Source: an uncultured Bacteroidales bacterium (GTDB taxonomy: Bacteria > Bacteroidota > Bacteroidia > Bacteroidales > UBA932). Taken from it: 8,313 nucleotides of DNA. Numbering within the stretch: position 1 is the first letter of the stretch; the number at the start of each line of letters is the position of its first letter. Below the pieces are notes generated by a model, which saw only the letters and a list, made by a program, of their open reading frames with translations, was not told the DNA's origin and made no database searches. This document shows, one piece after another, positions 1 through 5,272 of the stretch. Both the position numbers and the translations under genes were made by a program. The stretch covers positions 1 through 8,313 of the forward strand of contig ONFK01000060.1 of the NCBI GenBank assembly GCA_900317065.1, in the 5' to 3' direction.

Positions 1-1366
1 CACCAGCACCCAGCACCTTGACCGGTCGTCCGGCGGTGCGGACGATGGAATTGATGTCATCCGCCTCCACGTTCTGCAGCTTCACGACCGTGGTGTCGTA
101 CACCATCCCCTCCGTGTCGAGGGCGTGCAGCATGCGGATGTCACTGCTGCCTATGCGGGAGTCGCGCACGATGATGCTGTCCACCGGCGTACGGCTCTGG
201 ATCAGGGTGGGGATATCATTCTCCACGAACACTCTCTCGAACACAATGTTGCTCTGCACGGGGATCTCCGCGTAAGGATAGAAACTGCGGGAGTACTGGT
301 CGTGGTCGAAGTGCAGGCAGAGGGCGACCTTGCGTTTCTTGGCTAGGTGGATGTCGCGGAACACCACGTTGCGCACGCCGCAGCTGTGGCAGATGTTCCG
401 GTTCTGGCTCATCGTCCAGGTGATGCCGTCGGGGTAGGTCATCGTGCCCTCGGCGTGCTCAGGGCGGCAGGTGGAGACGAAGGTCTGCTTCACCTTGGGG
501 CCGTTGCTGCGGTAGATGCGGCCTCTGCAGACCACCGCATCTCCTGAAGACTGGATTTCCATCCCGGGTTCCCAGTCACGCCAGCCGCCTGCCAGTATGC
601 GGGCGAAGAAGCCGGTGGTGCCGTTCGCAGGGTCGTCCAGATCCACGCAATCCTCGATCACGCCGTTTTCTATCCATCCGAGCTCGGGATTGGAGGTGGT
701 ATAGTCGTGCGCATTCAGCGCGATGGGGTCGTCGTAGGTCTTGAACACTCCGTGGCGGACGACGAAGTTGCGCCCGGGGCCGAAATGGACGGCGTCCTTC
801 ATCCCCTCGATGTGCACGTTCTCCACCAGCGCGTTTTCGAAGGTGCAGATCTGGATTGCAAAATCGTGGGGAGGCAGGTCCATGGTGGTATAGTCGTCGA
901 TGTGCAGGTTGCGTACATAGAAGAATGCTGTCTGGCAGATCATCCCCACGATAGGAGGGATGTCCATCTCGATGCCCGACCCGGAGTCGATGCCGTTGCA
1001 GCGCAGGTTCAGGCCCTTTATGGAGATGTTTTCGTTGAATTCGCGGGTGAGCGCACCGCGGTTCAGCAGCACGAAGCGCGCCACCTTCCCTTCGCTGTCC
1101 GCGGCCCTGCTGAGTATGGCACCTTCCGCGAATTGCAGTTCGGTGTCGGAATCCAGATAGATGGTGCGGCAGAGTTTATATTCGCCGGCCTTGCGGACCA
1201 TGATGCGGCCGCCGCCGTCGAGGCAGCGCTGGAAGGATTCGGAGTTGGTGATTGCGTCGTTTTCCGGCAGGAAGCCGTACTTGTCGGCGTACTTTGTTTT
1301 GGTGCATGAGGGCAGGACCGCCATCATGGCAACCGCTGCGACGATTAGTATACTTTTCCCGTTCAT
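1..1366 (-). CDS. Parallel beta-helix (pectin-lyase-fold-like) surface lipoprotein, 3' end cut by the window edge
   Basis: The gene reads from ATG at 1366-1364 leftwards with no stop to base 1, giving about 455 visible residues; the C-terminus lies outside. The N-terminus is a lipoprotein signal: basic MNGK, a hydrophobic stretch, then a lipobox-like LPSC with the lipidated Cys at residue 21. The rest shows the rhythm of a right-handed parallel beta-helix: repeated short strands such as NISIKGLNLRCNGID, NALVENVHIEG, GVIEDCVDLDD, RNVVFRDIHL and IVFERVFVEND. This resembles pectate-lyase-like and GH28-like Bacteroidota proteins that act on polysaccharide, but I see no catalytic motif that fixes a substrate, so the function is open. 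The visible part has many Cys and His (for example NICHSCGV). The reading frame also stays open upstream through a repeat array, but the signal peptide makes 1366 the likely start. It is the only gene in view downstream of the 51-bp array at 1437-1589. Confidence 0.85.
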   Translation of the reverse strand, partial: MNGKSILIVAAVAMMAVLPSCTKTKYADKYGFLPENDAITNSESFQRCLDGGGRIMVRKAGEYKLCRTIYLDSDTELQFAEGAILSRAADSEGKVARFVLLNRGALTREFNENISIKGLNLRCNGIDSGSGIEMDIPPIVGMICQTAFFYVRNLHIDDYTTMDLPPHDFAIQICTFENALVENVHIEGMKDAVHFGPGRNFVVRHGVFKTYDDPIALNAHDYTTSNPELGWIENGVIEDCVDLDDPANGTTGFFARILAGGWRDWEPGMEIQSSGDAVVCRGRIYRSNGPKVKQTFVSTCRPEHAEGTMTYPDGITWTMSQNRNICHSCGVRNVVFRDIHLAKKRKVALCLHFDHDQYSRSFYPYAEIPVQSNIVFERVFVENDIPTLIQSRTPVDSIIVRDSRIGSSDIRMLHALDTEGMVYDTTVVKLQNVEADDINSIVRTAGRPVKVLGAG

Positions 1367-1436
1367 ATTCTCTGTTCTGTTGCGGGGCCCGATGTTTCGT
1401 GCACTGTTTCTGCCGTTTTGTTCCCGATTCGGGATG

Positions 1437-1589
1437 TTTGTTCCCGTTTCAGGCCGTTTTTCGGAACAAACTTGCCATTTCCACCGGTTTGTTCCCGGTT
1501 TGGGTGGTTTTTCGGAACAAACTTCCCGTTTCCGCCGCTTTGTTCCCGGTTCAGGCCGTTTTTCGGAACAAACTTCCAGTTGCCGCACC
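1437..1589 (-). repeat. Tandem array 1: three 51-bp units with inverted arms
   Basis: Three units begin at 1437, 1488 and 1539, exactly 51 bp apart. Each starts TTTGTTCCCG and carries the complementary arm GGAACAAA at 1463, 1514 and 1565. Arm starts therefore step 26, 25, 26, 25, 26 bp. The 18-bp block GTTTTTCGGAACAAACTT is identical in all three units, and the last 14 or so bp of each unit vary most. An extra lone TTTGTTCC arm lies at 1417-1424, 20 bp before the first unit. The array sits 71-223 bp upstream of the lipoprotein start codon and would be transcribed if the promoter at 1659-1666 is used. As RNA each unit could fold into a stem of about 8 bp with an 18-base loop. Confidence 0.9.
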
Positions 1590-1658
1590 ACGCTTTCCAG
1601 GGCTTCTTCGAACGCCCCCGATGCCTGAGGCCTTATAATCCGATAATTCTCCACATTA

Positions 1659-1666
1659 CAAATATA
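1659..1666 (-). promoter_or_regulatory. Candidate Bacteroidota -7 element for the beta-helix lipoprotein gene
   Basis: On the minus strand this reads TATATTTG, a perfect match to the Bacteroidota -7 consensus TAnnTTTG. No convincing -33 TTTG is found at the usual distance upstream. If used, transcription would start near 1652 and leave a leader of roughly 285 bases that contains all of array 1. It is the only perfect -7 match I found upstream of this gene. Confidence 0.4.
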
Positions 1667-1710
1667 CGAAATTCCCCCTTTTCCGGGAATCACAATTAAT
1701 TGTTACTCCC

Positions 1711-1728
1711 GCAGCCGGGAGCGGCTGC
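1711..1728. repeat. GC-rich inverted repeat (GCAGCC/GGCTGC)
   Basis: GCAGCC at 1711-1716 pairs with GGCTGC at 1723-1728 across a six-base loop. An overlapping alternative stem pairs CTCCC (1706-1710) with GGGAG (1717-1721). The two stems exclude each other. The word CGGGAGC is shared with array 3, so this may be a degenerate relative. No T-run follows closely, so a terminator role is doubtful. Confidence 0.5.
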
Positions 1729-1788
1729 AGCAGTCAACTATCCCCTCTCGCCATCCCAAGACGCTAAGAAATCATGGGATATTTAAAA

Positions 1789-1893
1789 AGTGCTCCCGGT
1801 CCTACAAAAAAATGCCGACCGGGAGCGTTTTCGGCCTTTTTTGCTCCCGGTCCTACAGAATTTGACCGACCGGGAGCACTAGGGACTGGCCGA
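1789..1893. repeat. Tandem array 3: two 51-bp units with inverted arms, downstream of nfnB
   Basis: GCTCCCGGTC occurs at 1792 and 1843, and its complement GACCGGGAGC at 1817 and 1868; both pairs are exactly 51 bp apart. Arm starts step 25, 26, 25 bp. The outermost arms extend to 13 bp, so 1789-1801 (AGTGCTCCCGGTC) is the exact reverse complement of 1868-1880. The inter-arm sequence CCTACA is also conserved. The array lies 27 bp past the nfnB stop codon. Read on the minus strand, the leftmost hairpin is followed by ACTTTTT, so part of it could end the nfn transcript. A plain terminator would not need a second unit at 51 bp. Confidence 0.9.
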
Positions 1894-1897
1894 ACAG

Positions 1898-1911
1898 GGT
1901 CCGGCCGGACC
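1898..1911. repeat. 14-bp perfect palindrome just after nfnB
   Basis: GGTCCGGCCGGACC is its own reverse complement. It begins 8 bp past the nfnB stop codon. It has no loop, so it suits a dimeric protein site or the tip of a cruciform better than a standard terminator. It shares no obvious word with the neighbouring array. Confidence 0.6.
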
Positions 1912-1919
1912 GCAGAGGG

Positions 1920-3326
1920 CTACTTGCTCTTCAGGTATTCGTCGATCGCGGCGGCGGCTTTGCGGCCGGCACCCATCGCGAGGATCACGGTAGCGGCACC
2001 GGTGACGGCATCGCCGCCCGCAAACACGCCGGGGCGTGTGGTTGCGCCGGCTTCGTCGGCGACCAAGCCGCCGCGCCGTGTAGTCTCCAGACCGGGTGTG
2101 GTACGGGCGATCAGAGGGTTGGGCGAAGTGCCGAGAGCCATGATCACGGTATCGGTAGGTATCTCGAATTCGGAGCCAGCCACCTCGACGGGACGACGGC
2201 GACCGCTTTCGTCGGGTTCGCCGAGTTCCATACGCACGCAGCGCAGGGCGCGCACCCATCCGCGCTCGTCACCGAGGATCTCCACGGGATTGGTGAGCAT
2301 CTTGAAGTCGATGCCTTCCTCCTTTGCGTGATGAACCTCCTCCTTTCGCGCGGGAAGCTCCACCTCGGTACGGCGGTAGACGATGGTCGTTTCGGCACCG
2401 AGGCGCAGGGCCGTGCGGGCCGCATCCATCGCGACATTGCCGCCTCCCACTACACAGACACGCTCCCCGGCATGGATGGGGGTGCGATAATCGTCGCGGA
2501 AGGCCTTCATGAGGTTGTTGCGGGTGAGGAATTCGTTGGCGGAGAACACTCCGTTGAGGTTTTCACCGGGGATGCCCATGAACTTCGGGAGACCGGCGCC
2601 GGTGCCCACGAACACGGCCTCGAAGCCCTCTTTGTCCATGAGGGAGTCGATGGTGACGGTGCGGCCGATGATGACGTCGGTTTCGATCTTCACGCCCAGG
2701 GCGCGCACCTCATCGAGCTCGTGTTTCAGCACCTTCTCCTTCGGGAGACGGAATTCGGGAATACCGTATTCGAGCACTCCGCCGGGTTTGTGGAGGGCTT
2801 CGAAGATGGTGACGTCGTAGCCGGCTTTGGCAAGGTCCGTAGCGCAGGCAAGGCCTGCCGGGCCGGAGCCGATAACGGCCACCTTGCGGTGTCCATTATC
2901 GGCCCTCCCGCTGTCGCGGGGGACCTTTATCAAACCATCTCCGGCATTCGCGAACGTCCAGTCGGCGACGAACCTCTCGAGCTTGCCGATGGACACCGGC
3001 TCGAACTTCACGCCCAGCACGCAGGAACCCTCGCACTGGCTTTCCTGGGGGCACACGCGGCCGCAGACGGCAGGCAGCGATGAATCTTCCGCAATCTTTG
3101 CGGCCGCGCCGGCGATATCCCCGGCGACTATGCGCTCGATGAAATCCGGAATCTTGACGGCCACGGGGCAGGCCGCCACGCAGCGCGGATTCTTGCAATG
3201 CAGGCAGCGGGAAGCCTCCAGCTGCGCCTCTTCCAGATTGTATCCGTAGCAGACCTCGTCGAAATTGTGCGCACGCACTTTCGGATCCTGCTCGCGGGCA
3301 GGCACCCTTGGGATTCTATTTGCCAT
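1920..3326 (-). CDS. nfnB: NADH-dependent ferredoxin:NADP+ oxidoreductase, large subunit (NfnB; GltD/SudA-like)
   Basis: This 468-residue flavoprotein is the large subunit of the cytoplasmic Nfn complex, which couples NADPH oxidation to reduction of NAD+ and ferredoxin by flavin-based bifurcation, or the reverse. Two iron-sulfur Cys sets lie at the N-terminus: C41, C44, C49, C53 and C88, C92, C98, C102. The FAD dinucleotide fold is VIGSGPAG (151-158), the NADPH fold is VVGGGNVAMD (292-301) followed by YRR, and the C-terminal FAD contact is GGDAVTG (from 437). All expected parts are present and full length. The start at 3326 (MANRIPRV) is preferred to in-frame positions further upstream because the family begins close to there and it gives a normal 11-bp overlap with nfnA. 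Automatic annotation often calls this family 'NADPH-dependent glutamate synthase', but no glutamate synthase large subunit is adjacent and the partner is nfnA, which favours Nfn. A sulfide dehydrogenase (SudA) role is the main alternative. Confidence 0.93.
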   Translation of the reverse strand: MANRIPRVPAREQDPKVRAHNFDEVCYGYNLEEAQLEASRCLHCKNPRCVAACPVAVKIPDFIERIVAGDIAGAAAKIAEDSSLPAVCGRVCPQESQCEGSCVLGVKFEPVSIGKLERFVADWTFANAGDGLIKVPRDSGRADNGHRKVAVIGSGPAGLACATDLAKAGYDVTIFEALHKPGGVLEYGIPEFRLPKEKVLKHELDEVRALGVKIETDVIIGRTVTIDSLMDKEGFEAVFVGTGAGLPKFMGIPGENLNGVFSANEFLTRNNLMKAFRDDYRTPIHAGERVCVVGGGNVAMDAARTALRLGAETTIVYRRTEVELPARKEEVHHAKEEGIDFKMLTNPVEILGDERGWVRALRCVRMELGEPDESGRRRPVEVAGSEFEIPTDTVIMALGTSPNPLIARTTPGLETTRRGGLVADEAGATTRPGVFAGGDAVTGAATVILAMGAGRKAAAAIDEYLKSK

Positions 3327-4152
3327 TTGAGAGGCCCTCCTCGGCCTTATATTGAGCGGCACGCCGCATAGCTTCGTCAAAATCAACAAGATAACCGTCG
3401 AACTCGGGACCGTCCACGCACGCGAACTTGGTCACTCCGCCGACGCTCAGGCGGCAGGCCCCGCACATTCCGGTGCCGTCCACCATCAGGGTGTTCATGC
3501 TGACCCAGATGGGAATGCCGAGCTTCTTGCAGGTGAGAGCCGAGAACTTCATCATGATCATGGGGCCGATGGCGACCGCCTGCGTGTATTTCTTCCCTTC
3601 CGCCACGAGCGCTTCCAGACGCGCCGTTCCCACGCCCTTGAAGCCATAGGAGCCGTCGTCCGTGCACATATAGAGATTGTCGGTCACGCTCCTAAATTCC
3701 TCCTCATAGATGAGCAGGTCCCTGGTGCGGGCGCCGATGATCACGTCCACCGGCACTCCGTGCTCGTGCAGCCATTTGGCCTGTGGATAGACAGGTGCGG
3801 TGCCGAGGCCTCCGGCGATGAACACCACGCGCTGGGCGGCGAGCTCTTCGGGACTCATCTTCACGAACTCGGAAGGGTTTCCCAGAGGGCCTGCCACGTC
3901 GGCGAAGGAATCTCCCTCGGAGAAGTCGTTCACCATGCTGCGTGTAGATGCGCCGATAGGCTGAATGACAATTGTCACCGTTCCGGCTTCACGATCGAAA
4001 TCACTGATAGTAAGAGGGATACGCTCCCCGGGTTCATCTGCGCGCACAATCAGGAACTGCCCGGGAAGAGCGGCCCTGGCGATGCGCGGAGCTTCGACCA
4101 CCATCTTGCAGATGGTAGGGTTGAGCATCTTTTTCTCAAGAATCTTGAACAT
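3316..4152 (-). CDS. nfnA: NADH-dependent ferredoxin:NADP+ oxidoreductase, small subunit (NfnA; PyrK/SudB-like)
   Basis: This 278-residue protein is the ferredoxin-reductase-like partner of NfnB, carrying FAD, an NAD site and a [2Fe-2S] cluster. The FAD-binding segment is RIPLTISD (44-51), the nucleotide fold is VFIAGGLGTAP, and the C-terminal cluster ligands are D225, C230, C233 and C245. The Asp plus three Cys set is the signature that separates NfnA from the all-Cys PyrK. The start MFKILEKK at 4152 matches the family. The frame remains open upstream to 4326, but only because array 2 has a period divisible by three, so that extension (Cys/Met-rich repeats) is not taken as coding. The stop overlaps the nfnB start by 11 bp, implying coupled translation and a 1:1 complex. 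A second near-copy of the first 59 bp lies at 4516-4574. A sulfide dehydrogenase small subunit is the alternative name. Confidence 0.93.
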   Translation of the reverse strand: MFKILEKKMLNPTICKMVVEAPRIARAALPGQFLIVRADEPGERIPLTISDFDREAGTVTIVIQPIGASTRSMVNDFSEGDSFADVAGPLGNPSEFVKMSPEELAAQRVVFIAGGLGTAPVYPQAKWLHEHGVPVDVIIGARTRDLLIYEEEFRSVTDNLYMCTDDGSYGFKGVGTARLEALVAEGKKYTQAVAIGPMIMMKFSALTCKKLGIPIWVSMNTLMVDGTGMCGACRLSVGGVTKFACVDGPEFDGYLVDFDEAMRRAAQYKAEEGLSNGK

Positions 4153-4172
4153 ATTCAGTTGGTTATCTGCCT

Positions 4173-4180
4173 TAAAGTTA
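4173..4180 (-). promoter_or_regulatory. Weak candidate -7 element for nfnAB
   Basis: The minus strand reads TAACTTTA, one mismatch from TAnnTTTG, 20 bp upstream of the nfnA start codon. A TTTTG lies about 24 bp further upstream inside the first unit of array 2, slightly farther than usual for a -33 element. If real, array 2 ends right where the polymerase binds. The scar copy at 4583-4590 carries a similar TAGCTTTA. Confidence 0.3.
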
Positions 4181-4200
4181 CGCATTTTTCCGACACTCCG

Positions 4201-4353
4201 TATGCAAAACCGCCCTTTTTGCATACATCCACCCCCAATTCGCCAGACTTGTATGCAAATCGCCCCTTTCTGCATACATCTCCTCCCAAAAAAGCGAAAC
4301 GGTATGCAAAACGCGGAGTTTTGCATACCGATCAGTCAAAAAACGTACGTTCT
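4201..4353. repeat. Tandem array 2: three 51-bp units, palindromic core plus variable part, upstream of nfnA
   Basis: TATGCAAA occurs at 4201, 4252 and 4303, exactly 51 bp apart. The opposing arm TTTGCATA is at 4218, 4269 (one mismatch) and 4320. Arms therefore step 17, 34, 17, 34, 17 bp. The core of about 26-29 bp is conserved and GC-centred, while the remaining 24 or so bp of each unit are almost unrelated. The unit at 4302-4329 has near-perfect dyad symmetry with 12-bp arms and a short loop. On the minus strand it is followed by a run of six T about 7 bases later, so it could act as a weak terminator for upstream transcripts. The third unit runs up to the end of the barrel-gene remnant and includes a 10-bp palindrome AACGTACGTT at 4342-4351. 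Confidence 0.9.
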
Positions 4354-4354
4354 A

Positions 4355-4515
4355 TCAGAAAGCGTAGCGGATGCCGAGACCCACGCTCTGCCAGCCGAAA
4401 CCGGTGGAAGGAATGAGATCGAACACGGGGCGCCAGTCAAGCGAAATCTGAAGAGGGAAGCTGGGGAAGATGTACTCGAGACCAACCTGGGCACCGACAC
4501 CGAGTGCGCGGGGTC
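4355..4515 (-). pseudogene. 3' remnant of an outer-membrane beta-barrel protein gene
   Basis: About 50 codons ending at TGA (4357-4355) read as the last strands of an outer-membrane barrel: alternating polar and hydrophobic residues, the segment PLQISLDWRPVFDLIPSTGF, and the end GLGIRYAF with a terminal Phe as expected for recognition by the BAM machinery. Small Bacteroidota barrel proteins commonly end this way. There is no signal peptide and no N-terminal part: to the right the frame runs at once into the nfnA-like fragment at 4516, in a different frame from that fragment. A TTG-started reading to 4561 would begin with a basic nonsense stretch and is not credible. I conclude it is a gene broken by rearrangement rather than a small intact gene. 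Confidence 0.7.
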
Positions 4516-4574
4516 TCGACCACCATCTTGCAGATGGTCGGGTTGAGCGCCTTTTTCTCAAGAATCCTGAACAT
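4516..4574 (-). pseudogene. Displaced near-copy of the nfnA 5' end
   Basis: These 59 bp match 4094-4152, the first 59 bp of nfnA, with four substitutions and no gaps. The copy encodes MFRILEKKALNPTICKMVV against MFKILEKKMLNPTICKMVV. After residue 22 it leaves nfnA sequence and runs, out of frame, into the barrel remnant, with a stop about 45 codons from the start. Its ATG sits 23 bp after the stop of the last gene of the AT-rich operon. The changes keep a believable NfnA start, so the source is more likely a diverged nfnA allele than a recent local copy. Confidence 0.85.
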
Positions 4575-4597
4575 AGGTAATTTAAAGCTATCTATTG

Positions 4598-5272
4598 TTA
4601 TTCACAGGCTGATAGTTCCATGTAAACAGGTGTGAAGAATTCTTTTCGTGCCTTATCGTTATATATCCCAGCACATGCTGTTGCGTCCGCTGTGATTGCG
4701 GGGAGTGTCTCGTAAAGAAGTATTCCTCCACCCAGAATTGCAGTCAGCGGGAGACCAGACCAGAAGGCAAATGACATTGCAGAGAGAATGCCGCATTCTA
4801 CAAGAAAATTGCGGCCGGCTTTTTCCCATTCCCCAGAATATGCATGCCCAAGGCCTGGTATGACACTCATCAGCATCGCTGCATTTGGGTTGCGCCGCCG
4901 CAGTTTCCCAGAGGGCGCAGGCGAAGAAACGATGCCTTCGGCACATGCTTCATCCAGCATTGCGCAGAAATCATCCATCATACCAGCCTCCCATGCACAA
5001 ATCATTTTTTTACGCAGCAAATCCCATCGCATACCAACATCTTTGCCAAAAGGTGAAATGCGGCACAAGGTACTATAAGCTGCTGCCGGCTTGCCCGCTT
5101 CCATAAGAAAAGTTGCCTTCCTGAAAAGCAAGGAATCCCCTATAATAGCACTGCCGGATTCCCAGGCTGCCATCTCACAGAGAGCAGCTGAAAGATCTGC
5201 ATCTTGAGCACGCAGGTTAAAAACTGTGCAAAGGAATACGCAGATTAAAAAGCAATGTGGTTTTCTGAGCAT
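4598..5272 (-). CDS. Secreted/membrane protein with PGxGxxYxG domain, paralogue of the upstream gene
   Basis: This 224-residue protein starts with a clear Sec signal (MLRKPHCFLICVFLCTVFNLRA, cleavage before QDADLS). Residues 30-115 are helical and Ala/Cys-rich, with a TPR-like look (KATFLMEAGKPAAAYSTL). Residues 128-148 hold NPNAAMLMSVIPGLGHAYSG followed by hydrophobic segments, probably membrane helices. The same NPxxAAxMS..IPGxGxxYxG element occurs at 176-197 of the upstream gene product, so the two are likely old duplicates. Motifs of this kind are found in uncharacterised Bacteroidota membrane proteins related in style to TM2 and DUF5683 domains; this family link is from memory. The start lies 56 bp inside the upstream gene, in another frame, and almost the whole signal peptide is encoded in that overlap. 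Function unknown. Confidence 0.8.
   Translation of the reverse strand: MLRKPHCFLICVFLCTVFNLRAQDADLSAALCEMAAWESGSAIIGDSLLFRKATFLMEAGKPAAAYSTLCRISPFGKDVGMRWDLLRKKMICAWEAGMMDDFCAMLDEACAEGIVSSPAPSGKLRRRNPNAAMLMSVIPGLGHAYSGEWEKAGRNFLVECGILSAMSFAFWSGLPLTAILGGGILLYETLPAITADATACAGIYNDKARKEFFTPVYMELSACE

Noticed and set aside
707..1309. Long plus-strand open frame opposite the beta-helix gene
   Set aside because: GC-rich antisense shadow: no recognisable domain, and the minus strand has a complete signal peptide and beta-helix pattern over the same bases.
1437..1589. Possible CRISPR array (three regular repeats with intervals)
   Set aside because: Only three units, the intervals are partly conserved, repeats contain wide inverted arms, and there are no cas genes nearby; array 2 fails for similar reasons.
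1789..1880. Array 3 as an ordinary terminator only
   Set aside because: A hairpin plus T-run is present, so it may terminate, but the second unit at exactly 51 bp and the 13-bp outer arms are not explained by termination.
3327..3389. Longer nfnB start upstream of 3326
   Set aside because: It would overlap nfnA much further and add residues with no family match; MANRIPRV is the natural start.
4153..4326. N-terminal extension of nfnA to a start at 4326
   Set aside because: The extra 58 residues are simply array 2 read in frame; the NfnA family starts at MFKIL, and the second copy at 4574 also begins at that ATG.
2328..4416. Long plus-strand open frames opposite nfnB and nfnA (2328-3083, 3352-4416)
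   Set aside because: His/Gly/Ala-rich translations typical of antisense frames; the minus strand encodes unmistakable iron-sulfur flavoproteins.
4516..4574. Insertion-sequence end or target-site duplication
   Set aside because: The duplicated 59 bp is coding sequence of nfnA with substitutions; no transposase or terminal inverted repeats are seen around it.
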